From assembly GCA_937873655.1 (NCBI GenBank), contig CALMYQ010000021.1, forward strand, positions 1 to 64,000: a stretch of 64,000 nt of DNA. The letters run 5' to 3'. The notes under the pieces are model-generated. The model saw only the letters and a list, made by a program, of their open reading frames with translations. It ran no database searches and had not been told where the DNA came from. Positions 8,818-16,618 of this stretch are shown piece after piece (positions within the stretch are counted from its first letter, which is position 1; every line of letters starts with the position of its first letter). The stretch is from an uncultured Lewinella sp. (GTDB taxonomy: Bacteria; Bacteroidota; Bacteroidia; Chitinophagales; Saprospiraceae). A program made the position numbers and the translations under genes.

Positions 8818-9072
8818 ATGAAGAATTTCGCTAAATCAAGTCTGTTTTTTTTGGTGATGGCAGCAGCATTTCCAAGCTGGAAACTGATAACCTGTTACGA
8901 CGTTTTTAACGACGCTGTTTATGCCGCCAATCACGTTTATGTACAGGATAAGGAATATTGCGAAGGATGGGGTATAGTTAACAATGAGTATTGCATAAAA
9001 GAGGCTAATTTGGTTTTCGGCCAGGCCATTGACCAGGCGGCAGAAGCATACTACGCTTGTCTGGAAAATTAA
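8818..9072 (+). CDS. Small exported four-cysteine protein (family A)
   Basis: 84 residues, beginning 5 bp after the previous stop, so translation is probably coupled. A signal-peptide-like N-terminus is followed by a compact domain with Cys26, Cys48, Cys59 and Cys81. CYDVFNDAVYAANHV and the end AYYACLEN line up with the C-terminal domain of the 188-residue protein at 7694 (CYDTYQFGALMAYND and QFKRCLDS). It is essentially a stand-alone copy of that domain. No enzyme motif is visible. Function unknown. Confidence 0.7.
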   Translation: MKNFAKSSLFFLVMAAAFPSWKLITCYDVFNDAVYAANHVYVQDKEYCEGWGIVNNEYCIKEANLVFGQAIDQAAEAYYACLEN

Positions 9073-9080
9073 AAAACAAG

Positions 9081-9119
9081 GCAGCATGTCCGGATAATTA
9101 CTTATTCCGGGCATGCTGC
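9081..9119. repeat. Hairpin between the third and fourth small exported genes
   Basis: Arms at 9081-9093 and 9107-9119 pair over 13 bp with one mismatch around a 13-base AT-rich loop. No T-run follows on the plus strand. On the minus strand an AAAAAACAAG tract becomes a T-run after the stem. It could attenuate transcription or stabilise the transcript end between the two pairs of small genes. Confidence 0.5.
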
Positions 9120-9146
9120 AAACGCCTATCAAACATAAATTAAATC

Positions 9147-9623
9147 ATGAAAATTGCGAAAATAAACTTGTTTGCCATCCCGCTCTTTCTGTCGGTCGTT
9201 TTCTGCAATCAACTATCCGGTCAAAATTCCCTGAGCCAGGATTTGATCCGAAAAATCGCAAATGACAGTTTGTATCACCAGTTGAGCAAGGTCAAACTAG
9301 ATCTGGGGCTTGCCATGATGAGGGATGAATTCGATGCGCAGGCCGCCGTCGCTTTTCTGGGCCAATTGGAAAAACCCTATGCCATTTGTGATCTGCCGGA
9401 CGAACAATTTGCGGCTATCCGCGGCGGGCTGATATTCAAAAAAATCGACTGTGCCCGGGCCGTTGCTTTCCGGAACCTGATCGAGCGTTACCCTGAATAT
9501 GCCGAATCCACCCGCGCCGACCGATTGGCCATGTACGAAATCTATTTGCAGCATCACCCGATGACCGAATTCAACCGCGAACTAACCGCCGTTATGCAGG
9601 AAAGAAATAAAACCGGCAATTAA
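9147..9623 (+). CDS. Small exported protein with IRGG motif (family B)
   Basis: 158 residues, paralog of the protein at 8324. The hydrophobic N-terminus lacks a clear lipobox (VVFCNQLSGQNS), so it is more likely secreted or periplasmic than lipid-anchored. Cys81 and Cys102 flank DLPDEQFAAIRGGLIFKK, with IRGG at 91-94 and the same 20-residue Cys-Cys gap as its paralog. Sequence composition returns to the GC-rich background here, unlike the three genes before it. Function unknown. Confidence 0.75.
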   Translation: MKIAKINLFAIPLFLSVVFCNQLSGQNSLSQDLIRKIANDSLYHQLSKVKLDLGLAMMRDEFDAQAAVAFLGQLEKPYAICDLPDEQFAAIRGGLIFKKIDCARAVAFRNLIERYPEYAESTRADRLAMYEIYLQHHPMTEFNRELTAVMQERNKTGN

Positions 9624-9778
9624 GGCCTGGGCCTCCATCTGTCACAGGCGTTATGGAGGCTGCAGATCCACAAAAATCCATAAATCGACAGATCAGCGTA
9701 TCCACAGATCAACAGGATTACCCCGCGGATAAGGGCCCGGTTTCACCAATGGCTTCATAGGGGAAGAGGAAACCCTGG

Positions 9779-11764
9779 TCAGTTCTTCCGGTATTCGGTA
9801 GGCTTTTGGCCGAATTCCTCGGCAAAGGTCTTGGAAAAATATTTAGGGTCGTGGAATCCCACTTCATAAGCGACCTGTGAGATATTCAGATCGGTGGTCT
9901 CCAGTAGTTCCTTGGCCTTGTGCAACCGGATGGAGCGCATGAAGTGGGTGGTGGATTTCCCCGTCAGGGCCTTGATCTTCTTGTGCAGTTGGGAGCGGCT
10001 CATGCCGATGGCGTGACACAACTGCGGGGTAGCAAAATCCTCGTCGTCGAGGTGGGCCTCTACGGCGCTCCTGACCCGGATGATGAAACTGTCCTCGTAT
10101 TGCGCCGCTTCCGGCCCGTCGCCATCCAGGCCGGACAGCGCACTGTACCTGTCCTGCAATTGACGCCGCAATTCCAGCAATTTGGTCAGGTGTGTCAGCA
10201 ATTCCTTTTTGTCAAAGGGTTTGGCCAGGTAGGCGTCGGCTCCCCGTTCCAGACCGGCGATGCGCGATTCCACATCGGCTTTGGCGGTCAGCAATACGAT
10301 CGGGATATGGCTGGTGCGCTGGTCGGTTTTCAGGGTTTCGCACAGCTCAAGGCCGTCTTTTTCCGGCATCATCACATCACTGATGATGACATCCGGAATG
10401 TCTTCCAGCGCTTTTTCGATGCCTTCCCTGCCGTTGGCGGCCAGCAGCACCCTGTAATCCTGCTCCAGACAGGAGACCAGGTATTGCTGCACATCCGGAT
10501 TGTCCTCCACTATGAGCAGCGTAGGGGCATCTTCCTCTTTTTCCCCGGCGAGTGAAGGGCCGCTATCCGCCGTTTCAACAATTCCAGGTATAAAATCGGC
10601 AACCTGGGCAAGCACATCTTTATCCGTCGTGAGGGCAGATTGCCGGATGGGTATCGTTACATAAAAGGAACAACCGACCTCCTCGTTTTCGGCCCGGACA
10701 TCGCCGCCCATCAGCCTGACCAGTTCCCGGGTCAGGGCCAGCCCGACGCCGGTGGAATTGGCCCGGCGGATCCCGTCCTTGGGATCAGCCTGGAAGAATT
10801 GGTCAAAAATATACGGCAACTGGTCTTCGGGGATCCCGGCGCCGCTGTCTTTTACGCGAAGGTTCAGCAGGTCGCCGGACCGATCCACTTCAAATTCGAT
10901 GTGGCCGCCCTCCGGCGTGTATTTGACGGCGTTGGACAACAGGTTGGAAACAACGCTGAGCAACCTGTCCGGATCGTAATCCATCACCAATTCGCGGATC
11001 TCGCTCTGAAAGTTCAGGCGGATGCCTTTGCTTTCTGCAAACGACTGGAAGGATTCGGCGACATACCGGAGAAAATGCATGACATCGGACTGCACCGGCC
11101 GGAGTTCCAGTTTGCCGGATTCCAGTTTCCGGAGGTCCAGGATCTGGTCGACGAGAACCAGCAGGTTGTCGCTGTTGCGCCGGATCATTTGCAGACCCTT
11201 TGAGAACCATTTTTCCGGATTTTCCACCACTTGGCCGGCCATTCCGCTGATGATGGTGAGCGGGGTGCGGAGCTCATGGGAGATGTTGGTAAAAAAACGG
11301 GACTTGAGCTCGTCGAGTTCCTGCAGGTGTTCGTTCTTTTCCTCCAGTTCGCGGGCTTTTTCCGCCTGGCGCAGGGTATTCAGTTCGTTCAGCGTCTTGT
11401 TGATGGTAATTTCCAGGTCTTCAAAATCGATGGGTTTGTTGACAAAGTCAAAAGCGCCCAGGTTCATGGCGGCCCGGATATTCTTCATATCGCCGTAGGC
11501 GGAGACCATGACCGTTTTGCTGGTAGAAGCCGGAATGAGGTCCCTGAGTTTGGACAAAAAGGTCAGCCCGTCCATTTTCGGCATGTTGATATCGCAGAGC
11601 ACGACATCGATATCTTTCCGTTCCGCGAGGATATCGAGGGCTTCCGCTCCGTTGCGGGCGAAGATGAATTCATAGGCTTTATCCCTGATCTGCCGGCGAA
11701 AGCGCTGAAGGATCAGGGGTTCGAAATGTTCCTCGTCGTCAACGACCAAAATTTTTGCGGGCAT
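9779..11764 (-). CDS. Soluble hybrid regulator REC-HisKA-HATPase-REC-AraC
   Basis: 661 residues from ATG 11764 (MPAKILVVDDEE), chosen because the receiver domain begins there. Order: receiver 1 (about 4-125, phospho-Asp in VLCDINMPKMDG); HisKA with SRFFTNISHELRTPL near residue 165; HATPase with NLLSNAVKYTP and GVGLALTREL; receiver 2 (VIISDVMMPEKDG, near 450-570); and an AraC-type helix-turn-helix at the end (ISQVAYEVGFHDPKYFSKTFAEEFG). There is no transmembrane segment, so this is not a classical hybrid two-component protein with a periplasmic sensor. It probably receives phosphate from another kinase. DNA targets unknown. Confidence 0.92.
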   Translation of the reverse strand: MPAKILVVDDEEHFEPLILQRFRRQIRDKAYEFIFARNGAEALDILAERKDIDVVLCDINMPKMDGLTFLSKLRDLIPASTSKTVMVSAYGDMKNIRAAMNLGAFDFVNKPIDFEDLEITINKTLNELNTLRQAEKARELEEKNEHLQELDELKSRFFTNISHELRTPLTIISGMAGQVVENPEKWFSKGLQMIRRNSDNLLVLVDQILDLRKLESGKLELRPVQSDVMHFLRYVAESFQSFAESKGIRLNFQSEIRELVMDYDPDRLLSVVSNLLSNAVKYTPEGGHIEFEVDRSGDLLNLRVKDSGAGIPEDQLPYIFDQFFQADPKDGIRRANSTGVGLALTRELVRLMGGDVRAENEEVGCSFYVTIPIRQSALTTDKDVLAQVADFIPGIVETADSGPSLAGEKEEDAPTLLIVEDNPDVQQYLVSCLEQDYRVLLAANGREGIEKALEDIPDVIISDVMMPEKDGLELCETLKTDQRTSHIPIVLLTAKADVESRIAGLERGADAYLAKPFDKKELLTHLTKLLELRRQLQDRYSALSGLDGDGPEAAQYEDSFIIRVRSAVEAHLDDEDFATPQLCHAIGMSRSQLHKKIKALTGKSTTHFMRSIRLHKAKELLETTDLNISQVAYEVGFHDPKYFSKTFAEEFGQKPTEYRKN

Positions 11765-11941
11765 GGATATTCGGAAAGTCTTCGGTTCAAAAGTACGGAA
11801 AAAAAGGGGGAAAGGATTTGATGCCTCGCAAATTAAATTGACAAAAGCCATTATCTGTCTCTGATGCCGGACGTTCGTTGTCAATTCAAATGGGATGGTT
11901 CCGGAATTTCCGCGCCTTGCACAGTTAGTATTTTCGCGGTC

Positions 11942-13468
11942 CTAAAACACCGCAATCTTCCGCACCACCTGCCGCTCCCCGAAATCCGCCCGCACCAGGT
12001 AGATGCCCGGCGGCCACCCGGCAAGGCTGATCTCGGCTCCGGTACGCCCCGCCAGGACGTCGGAAGCCAGATGGGCCTTTTCGCGCCCGGCAAGGTCGAA
12101 TACCCGGATATCGGACGGTGGGTGGGCGGGGGAAAAACGGATATTGAAATACCTGGATGCCGGGTTCGGAAAAACAGAAATGTCCCCCGCTGTTGCTGCA
12201 TCCTCAGTACCTGAGGGCTCGCAGGGCGCAAACGGCCCGTTGCGGTAATGCGGTAAATTGGGAATGGTGTTGAAATTGAAAGCCGGCAAGGCAAGCCCGT
12301 GCTGTTCCAGATCACAGGCCGTTCCCTTCAGGTCGGGGTGATGGATGACGTGCAGGCTCCTGTGGCTGCTGGTACTGGAAATGTAGATCTTGCCGTCAGG
12401 AGCGAGGGCCGACTTATAAAAAATGGTGGCATAGGGGTTGAAGAACCCGTCCCAGACCGCGATCAGGGTTTGGGAGGCAGGGATGTCATCCGCCCAGAGG
12501 TCGAATTGGTATACCTTGTATTTCATGTCGGCATACAAAAACCTGGAATTGGGGGAGACGGCAGCGCCGGCCACATGGGAGGTATCGTTCGGAAAATCGA
12601 CGGAGATCGCATTGGAAAGGCTGCCGGTACAATTGTCAAAATTGTAAATATTCAAACCATTCCAGGCATTAAACCGGATATACCGGGTTGCATCCGGCGA
12701 AAAAACAGCCTGCCCTTGCCAATCCAGATCGCTCCAAACCCTCCCTTCGCATCTTTTCAGGGGTGGCTGCACCCCCTCAGGCGTGATCAGGATGAGGTAA
12801 TAACAATTGGAATGGGACTCGGGCACGATGACCCACCAGTCCCGGCCGTTGGCGTGGCGACAGGCCTGAATATTGGCCCTGGCCAGCGTATCCGCCACCG
12901 CCACCTGGTTTTTGGCCACCACCGCCCCCAGGCCGCCCGCCTGGGTCATATCGATCACCTGGTAGTACAGGTGCAGGGGTGCAAGTTCAAGGTATTGCTC
13001 TGACACCGGCGTTGTATAAGGATCCCATAGGTAGGCCCATTCAAAATCCAGGGTGAACACATAAAAAAGGTGGTCGCTGCCCGGCACGGCAATAGCACCT
13101 TGAGAAAGGGGATTCCCTCCTTTATCGCACCAGGCGTCATACAGGATCCCCGGGCTGATGGTGTCACCGTTGGCCATGATCTTGTGCTCAGCATTGACAA
13201 TATAACAACCGTTGGTATAGAACAACAGGTTGCCAAGGGAATCCGACATGCTGCTGTTGGAGCCCTCCATGTGAAATTTTTCAACCGTCTCTACCATACT
13301 GATGTGGAGGGTCTCATTTTCAAAATTCATTTTGATAGCATCGCCCCCGGGGACAAGGTAAGAAGTATCGTACCCGATTATCCAGTTGTAATCCTGTTTA
13401 TTTTGTCCAAAAAGAGCCGGGCAGAAATGTAACAAAACCAGCATTATCGAAAATTGTACAGGATTCAT
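11942..13468 (-). CDS. T9SS type A sorting domain protein with beta-propeller-like body
   Basis: 508 residues with a signal peptide (to about residue 21, ALFGQ). The body has repeats typical of Bacteroidota WD40/PD40-like proteins (SDSLGNLLFYTNGCYI, APDGKIYISSTSS, PNSRFLYADM). The C-terminus FPNPASRYFNIRF to GIYLVRADFGERQVVRKIAVF is a type A T9SS signal. It is expected to be secreted across the outer membrane and anchored or released. No catalytic motif was seen. It sits next to a second T9SS protein on the same strand, separated by 77 bp. Confidence 0.88.
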   Translation of the reverse strand: MNPVQFSIMLVLLHFCPALFGQNKQDYNWIIGYDTSYLVPGGDAIKMNFENETLHISMVETVEKFHMEGSNSSMSDSLGNLLFYTNGCYIVNAEHKIMANGDTISPGILYDAWCDKGGNPLSQGAIAVPGSDHLFYVFTLDFEWAYLWDPYTTPVSEQYLELAPLHLYYQVIDMTQAGGLGAVVAKNQVAVADTLARANIQACRHANGRDWWVIVPESHSNCYYLILITPEGVQPPLKRCEGRVWSDLDWQGQAVFSPDATRYIRFNAWNGLNIYNFDNCTGSLSNAISVDFPNDTSHVAGAAVSPNSRFLYADMKYKVYQFDLWADDIPASQTLIAVWDGFFNPYATIFYKSALAPDGKIYISSTSSHRSLHVIHHPDLKGTACDLEQHGLALPAFNFNTIPNLPHYRNGPFAPCEPSGTEDAATAGDISVFPNPASRYFNIRFSPAHPPSDIRVFDLAGREKAHLASDVLAGRTGAEISLAGWPPGIYLVRADFGERQVVRKIAVF

Positions 13469-13545
13469 TCTCTTAAAATTTAGGTAAACAAACGCAAGCC
13501 CGGGATTATTTCCATTGATAATGAGCCTGTCAGCGTATACATTGT

Positions 13546-16452
13546 TTATCGAACCACCAATTTATGCACCGTCATTTTCCCGTTCGTCCGCTTTACTTTC
13601 AGCAGGTATATTCCGGCCGGAAGCCGATCGGGCAGATTGAACCGCTCGTTTTCACCGGCTATTTGAAAGGCATAAACCTTTTGTCCGGTCAGATCGTACA
13701 ATTCGAGGTTTTGACCCACAGTTCCCTCCGGCAAATCCAGCTCGAAATGATCCCGGGCCGGGTTGGGGAAGACGTTGACAGTCGCCTCCACCGGGGCGTT
13801 TTCCGGATGATGACCTAATGATACGGCGGAATCCGCTTCTTTTACCCCTTTGCCTTTTATGCACCCTGGAAGCATGCCCCGGGCCATGCCGCTCGCCGCC
13901 CCGCCGGTCTCTTCCGGTTCTTCCGCAATCCATTCCAACTGCGATAGCTGGCCGGCAGTCAGGGTGTCGTTCTGATAGATGGTTGACTCCAGAAAAATCC
14001 GGTTGACCTCTTTTTCGTTGACCTCCCAAACCGCGCTCGCCTGGGTTTGCTCATTGAGTTGGAGGGCCTGTACAAGTACCGATTTCACCTGCTGGCGATA
14101 ATCGGTTTCCAGCGCCTGGTACTCGCCCTGTAGGGCTTGCAGGTCGTTCAACAGGGCGTATTTGTCCTGGGCGTATTGCTCAAAGATCTGCGGGTCGGCA
14201 GTTGTTTGCAGCAGACTGTCCGTTACTTGCAGCGCCAGATAGAGGTTTTCCATTTCTGCCCCGATAAACCCGGCTTCCAGTTGCAGGTTGGGCCCAGCTG
14301 CAACCGCTTCCTCCACTTTGGCTGCAACCGCATGAAGGCGGCCGACAGGCGCATTTTCCTTAACGGTCATGAACCCAGGAAACCCCGGGTGGCTGTTTTT
14401 TAGGTCAGGATTCTTATCCAGTTTCCGGTACAAGGTCCGCTCCAGCAAATACGCCATAGCGGGGCTTTCGGGCGGCGATGGAAACTGCCCCAGGGCCAGT
14501 TTTTCGTCCAGCTCGCTGATGGGCGCCGGGGTTTGGACAGCGCAGGTTTCTTTTGGGGTACCCGGCAATTGCTCAAAAAGCCCATCGTTCCCGTCCGGAA
14601 CAATATTCTCGGGGTAATATTCCGAGAAATAGGCATATTTGTTTTCGGCTTCGTTCCAGATGGATTGGGGCGTATGCACCGTAAATTTGTTAATATCCGT
14701 AAAGCTAAACGTCTGACAACGGGCTTGCGGGTTTGCACGGACATATTCAAGCCCGAACGGCGTAACCTTTTTTACAGGCAGCCATTTATTCCCATTGTGT
14801 TCCTGGGCGCTGATGACAGAAAGCGGAAATATATCCACGCCCGTCTCCATTCCATTTATTTCGTTGGCCACCAACTGCATATCCGAATCAGCGCCGATAA
14901 ATTGAAATGCCGTGCCCGTTTCCTGCCTAATCCTGTTTGAGCAGATGACCAGATTGGGTGTACGAAATATTCTCACACAGATATCCAGGTTTTGCCCTCC
15001 GCCCAGGCCGTTAAAATCGTTGTCACTAATTTCATTTCCCGTCCCTCCCAGGTTGGCTGAAAAAAGAATGCCGCCTCCAAAAGGGCCGTAAGCTGTGAAA
15101 TGATTACTCCCGTAAATTCCCAGGTTATGCTTGGCGCCGTCCCTGATCATGATTCCGTAGGGGCGTTCGGCTTCAGGTGGCGATCCGGAAAAAGGCCATA
15201 GACTAGCCGAAAAATTGTTATTGTAAATATCCACCTCACTGGTCTCCGGGAAGGCGCCGTCTATCAAAATCCCGCAGGAATTCCGCGCCCGAACGCCATA
15301 CCCGCCGTCGGCGACCGCTATTTTGGTGCCGGCGCCTATTCTGCCGCCTCGCAGATGCAAGCCGTACAGCCGATTATCCGTTTGGTCAAATGCCCCGTCT
15401 ACGCCCAACGAAAGGAAAATATCGGCCTTTATTCCTGTCGCTCCGATATAAACTCCCTTTCGGATGACCTCAGATTCCGGCAGTGCGGTATCAAACGAAA
15501 TCAGGGAAGATTCTGCCCGCACGTTCTGGGCCAGTACAATATGAATCCCTTTCTCATGGCAATTTTCAAACCGTGAATTTGTTAGCCGCAGGTTTCCTTT
15601 TTCAAGGAAGATGCCGTCTTTCCGGATGTTGTTGAATCTGCCCTGGGAAACGGCCACGGAGGTAAAATCGCCGGAGACATGAACACCGTATTCAAGATCC
15701 TTAAAAACATTCTGTTCATTCAATGCCAATTGATTGGCTACTACCGGGGCGTTTCTGGATTGCAATCCGGCGAAGGAGATCTCATCGACCGTCCCGTTTA
15801 ACGGCGCATCGCAACTGAAAGTATTGCCCTTGAATTTCAGCAGAACGGGCGGAAACGGGGAAAAGGTAAATGGATCGTTGGAAAAAGCCGGGATTTCCAG
15901 CAATACTCCCACTCTGTTGCGATTGAAAATGGTATTTTCCAGCTCAAGGGAAGTATTCTGTTCATTAACCGATCGTAAAGCTGTTTCGGCGTCCTCTATC
16001 CGGGTATTGTTCCGGGTGCGGACCTTTGAAAAAGCATTCATAATGATCCCTTCCCAAAGGCCGGAACAGGCAAAAAGCTTTGAATTGTCAAGGGTGAGGG
16101 TCGCAACAGAGGAAAGAATAATTTGGGCGCCGGGCGCAATTTTTATTGTTTTGCCGGTGATATCAAAATCCTCTTCGATGGTGAAATCACCTGTGATAAA
16201 GATATTTTGAGCCGGGAATGACGTCCATTGCCCTGTTCCCGGAAACGGCGTACCTGCTCCAACGGTCAGGGTAAAATTCAGGTTGCCGTACATTTCGCAC
16301 AGGGTGGTTTCAGGCGGGCCGGTAAATACAGGCGGCTCCTGAGGGCAGTAGTGGGAGTCGGGAACTTGCGCCCAACTTTTGGTTCCAGCCAAAAAAGCAA
16401 GCGAAAAAATCAGGACGGCAATCCCGTGCGGGGGGGGGGTAAAAATCTTCAT
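13546..16452 (-). CDS. Large T9SS type A protein with right-handed beta-helix repeats
   Basis: 968 residues: signal peptide (ending KSWAQ, about residue 29), then a long region of short beta-strand repeats in which Asn and Gly recur (NTIFNRNRVGVLLE, NSRFENCHEKGIHI, NHFTAYGPFGGGILF), typical of a parallel beta-helix. A helical stretch follows (about 640-850), then a type A T9SS signal (VFPNPARDHFELDL to GIYLLKVKR). Beta-helix proteins of this kind are often adhesins or polysaccharide-active, but no catalytic residues are identifiable. Codons 5-8 contain a run of ten C (TPPPH), a site where slippage would shift the frame at the very start of the gene. Confidence 0.88.
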   Translation of the reverse strand: MKIFTPPPHGIAVLIFSLAFLAGTKSWAQVPDSHYCPQEPPVFTGPPETTLCEMYGNLNFTLTVGAGTPFPGTGQWTSFPAQNIFITGDFTIEEDFDITGKTIKIAPGAQIILSSVATLTLDNSKLFACSGLWEGIIMNAFSKVRTRNNTRIEDAETALRSVNEQNTSLELENTIFNRNRVGVLLEIPAFSNDPFTFSPFPPVLLKFKGNTFSCDAPLNGTVDEISFAGLQSRNAPVVANQLALNEQNVFKDLEYGVHVSGDFTSVAVSQGRFNNIRKDGIFLEKGNLRLTNSRFENCHEKGIHIVLAQNVRAESSLISFDTALPESEVIRKGVYIGATGIKADIFLSLGVDGAFDQTDNRLYGLHLRGGRIGAGTKIAVADGGYGVRARNSCGILIDGAFPETSEVDIYNNNFSASLWPFSGSPPEAERPYGIMIRDGAKHNLGIYGSNHFTAYGPFGGGILFSANLGGTGNEISDNDFNGLGGGQNLDICVRIFRTPNLVICSNRIRQETGTAFQFIGADSDMQLVANEINGMETGVDIFPLSVISAQEHNGNKWLPVKKVTPFGLEYVRANPQARCQTFSFTDINKFTVHTPQSIWNEAENKYAYFSEYYPENIVPDGNDGLFEQLPGTPKETCAVQTPAPISELDEKLALGQFPSPPESPAMAYLLERTLYRKLDKNPDLKNSHPGFPGFMTVKENAPVGRLHAVAAKVEEAVAAGPNLQLEAGFIGAEMENLYLALQVTDSLLQTTADPQIFEQYAQDKYALLNDLQALQGEYQALETDYRQQVKSVLVQALQLNEQTQASAVWEVNEKEVNRIFLESTIYQNDTLTAGQLSQLEWIAEEPEETGGAASGMARGMLPGCIKGKGVKEADSAVSLGHHPENAPVEATVNVFPNPARDHFELDLPEGTVGQNLELYDLTGQKVYAFQIAGENERFNLPDRLPAGIYLLKVKRTNGKMTVHKLVVR
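16430..16439 (-). repeat. C10 homopolymer inside the signal-peptide codons
   Basis: Ten G on the plus strand, that is ten C on the coding strand, encode Thr-Pro-Pro-Pro at codons 5-8 of the beta-helix protein. Gain or loss of one base would put the whole protein out of frame. The placement near the start codon of a surface-protein gene is typical of slipped-strand contingency tracts. Confidence 0.6.
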
Positions 16453-16539
16453 AAATTCAGGATTCAGAAGTGAAGTAATTGAATAACCATTGCAATATAT
16501 TCAATAATTTCGGATCGCGCAATATTCAAACCATTATTC

Positions 16540-16547
16540 TACCTTTG
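16540..16547 (+). promoter_or_regulatory. Candidate -7 promoter box
   Basis: TACCTTTG is a perfect TAnnTTTG box, 72 bp upstream of the S9 peptidase start and in the gap between divergent genes. A matching -33 TTTG was not seen at the expected distance. Confidence 0.5.
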
Positions 16548-16618
16548 TAAACAGGCGGTCATTCTTAACGCACGCCGGATGCCGCAAAATGCCTATCTTG
16601 CCCCAAACCAGAGCTGTT

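Noticed and set aside
9631..9660. Hairpin GCCTCCAT/ATGGAGGC after the last small exported gene as a terminator
   Set aside because: No T-run follows the stem. It may be a hairpin of another kind.
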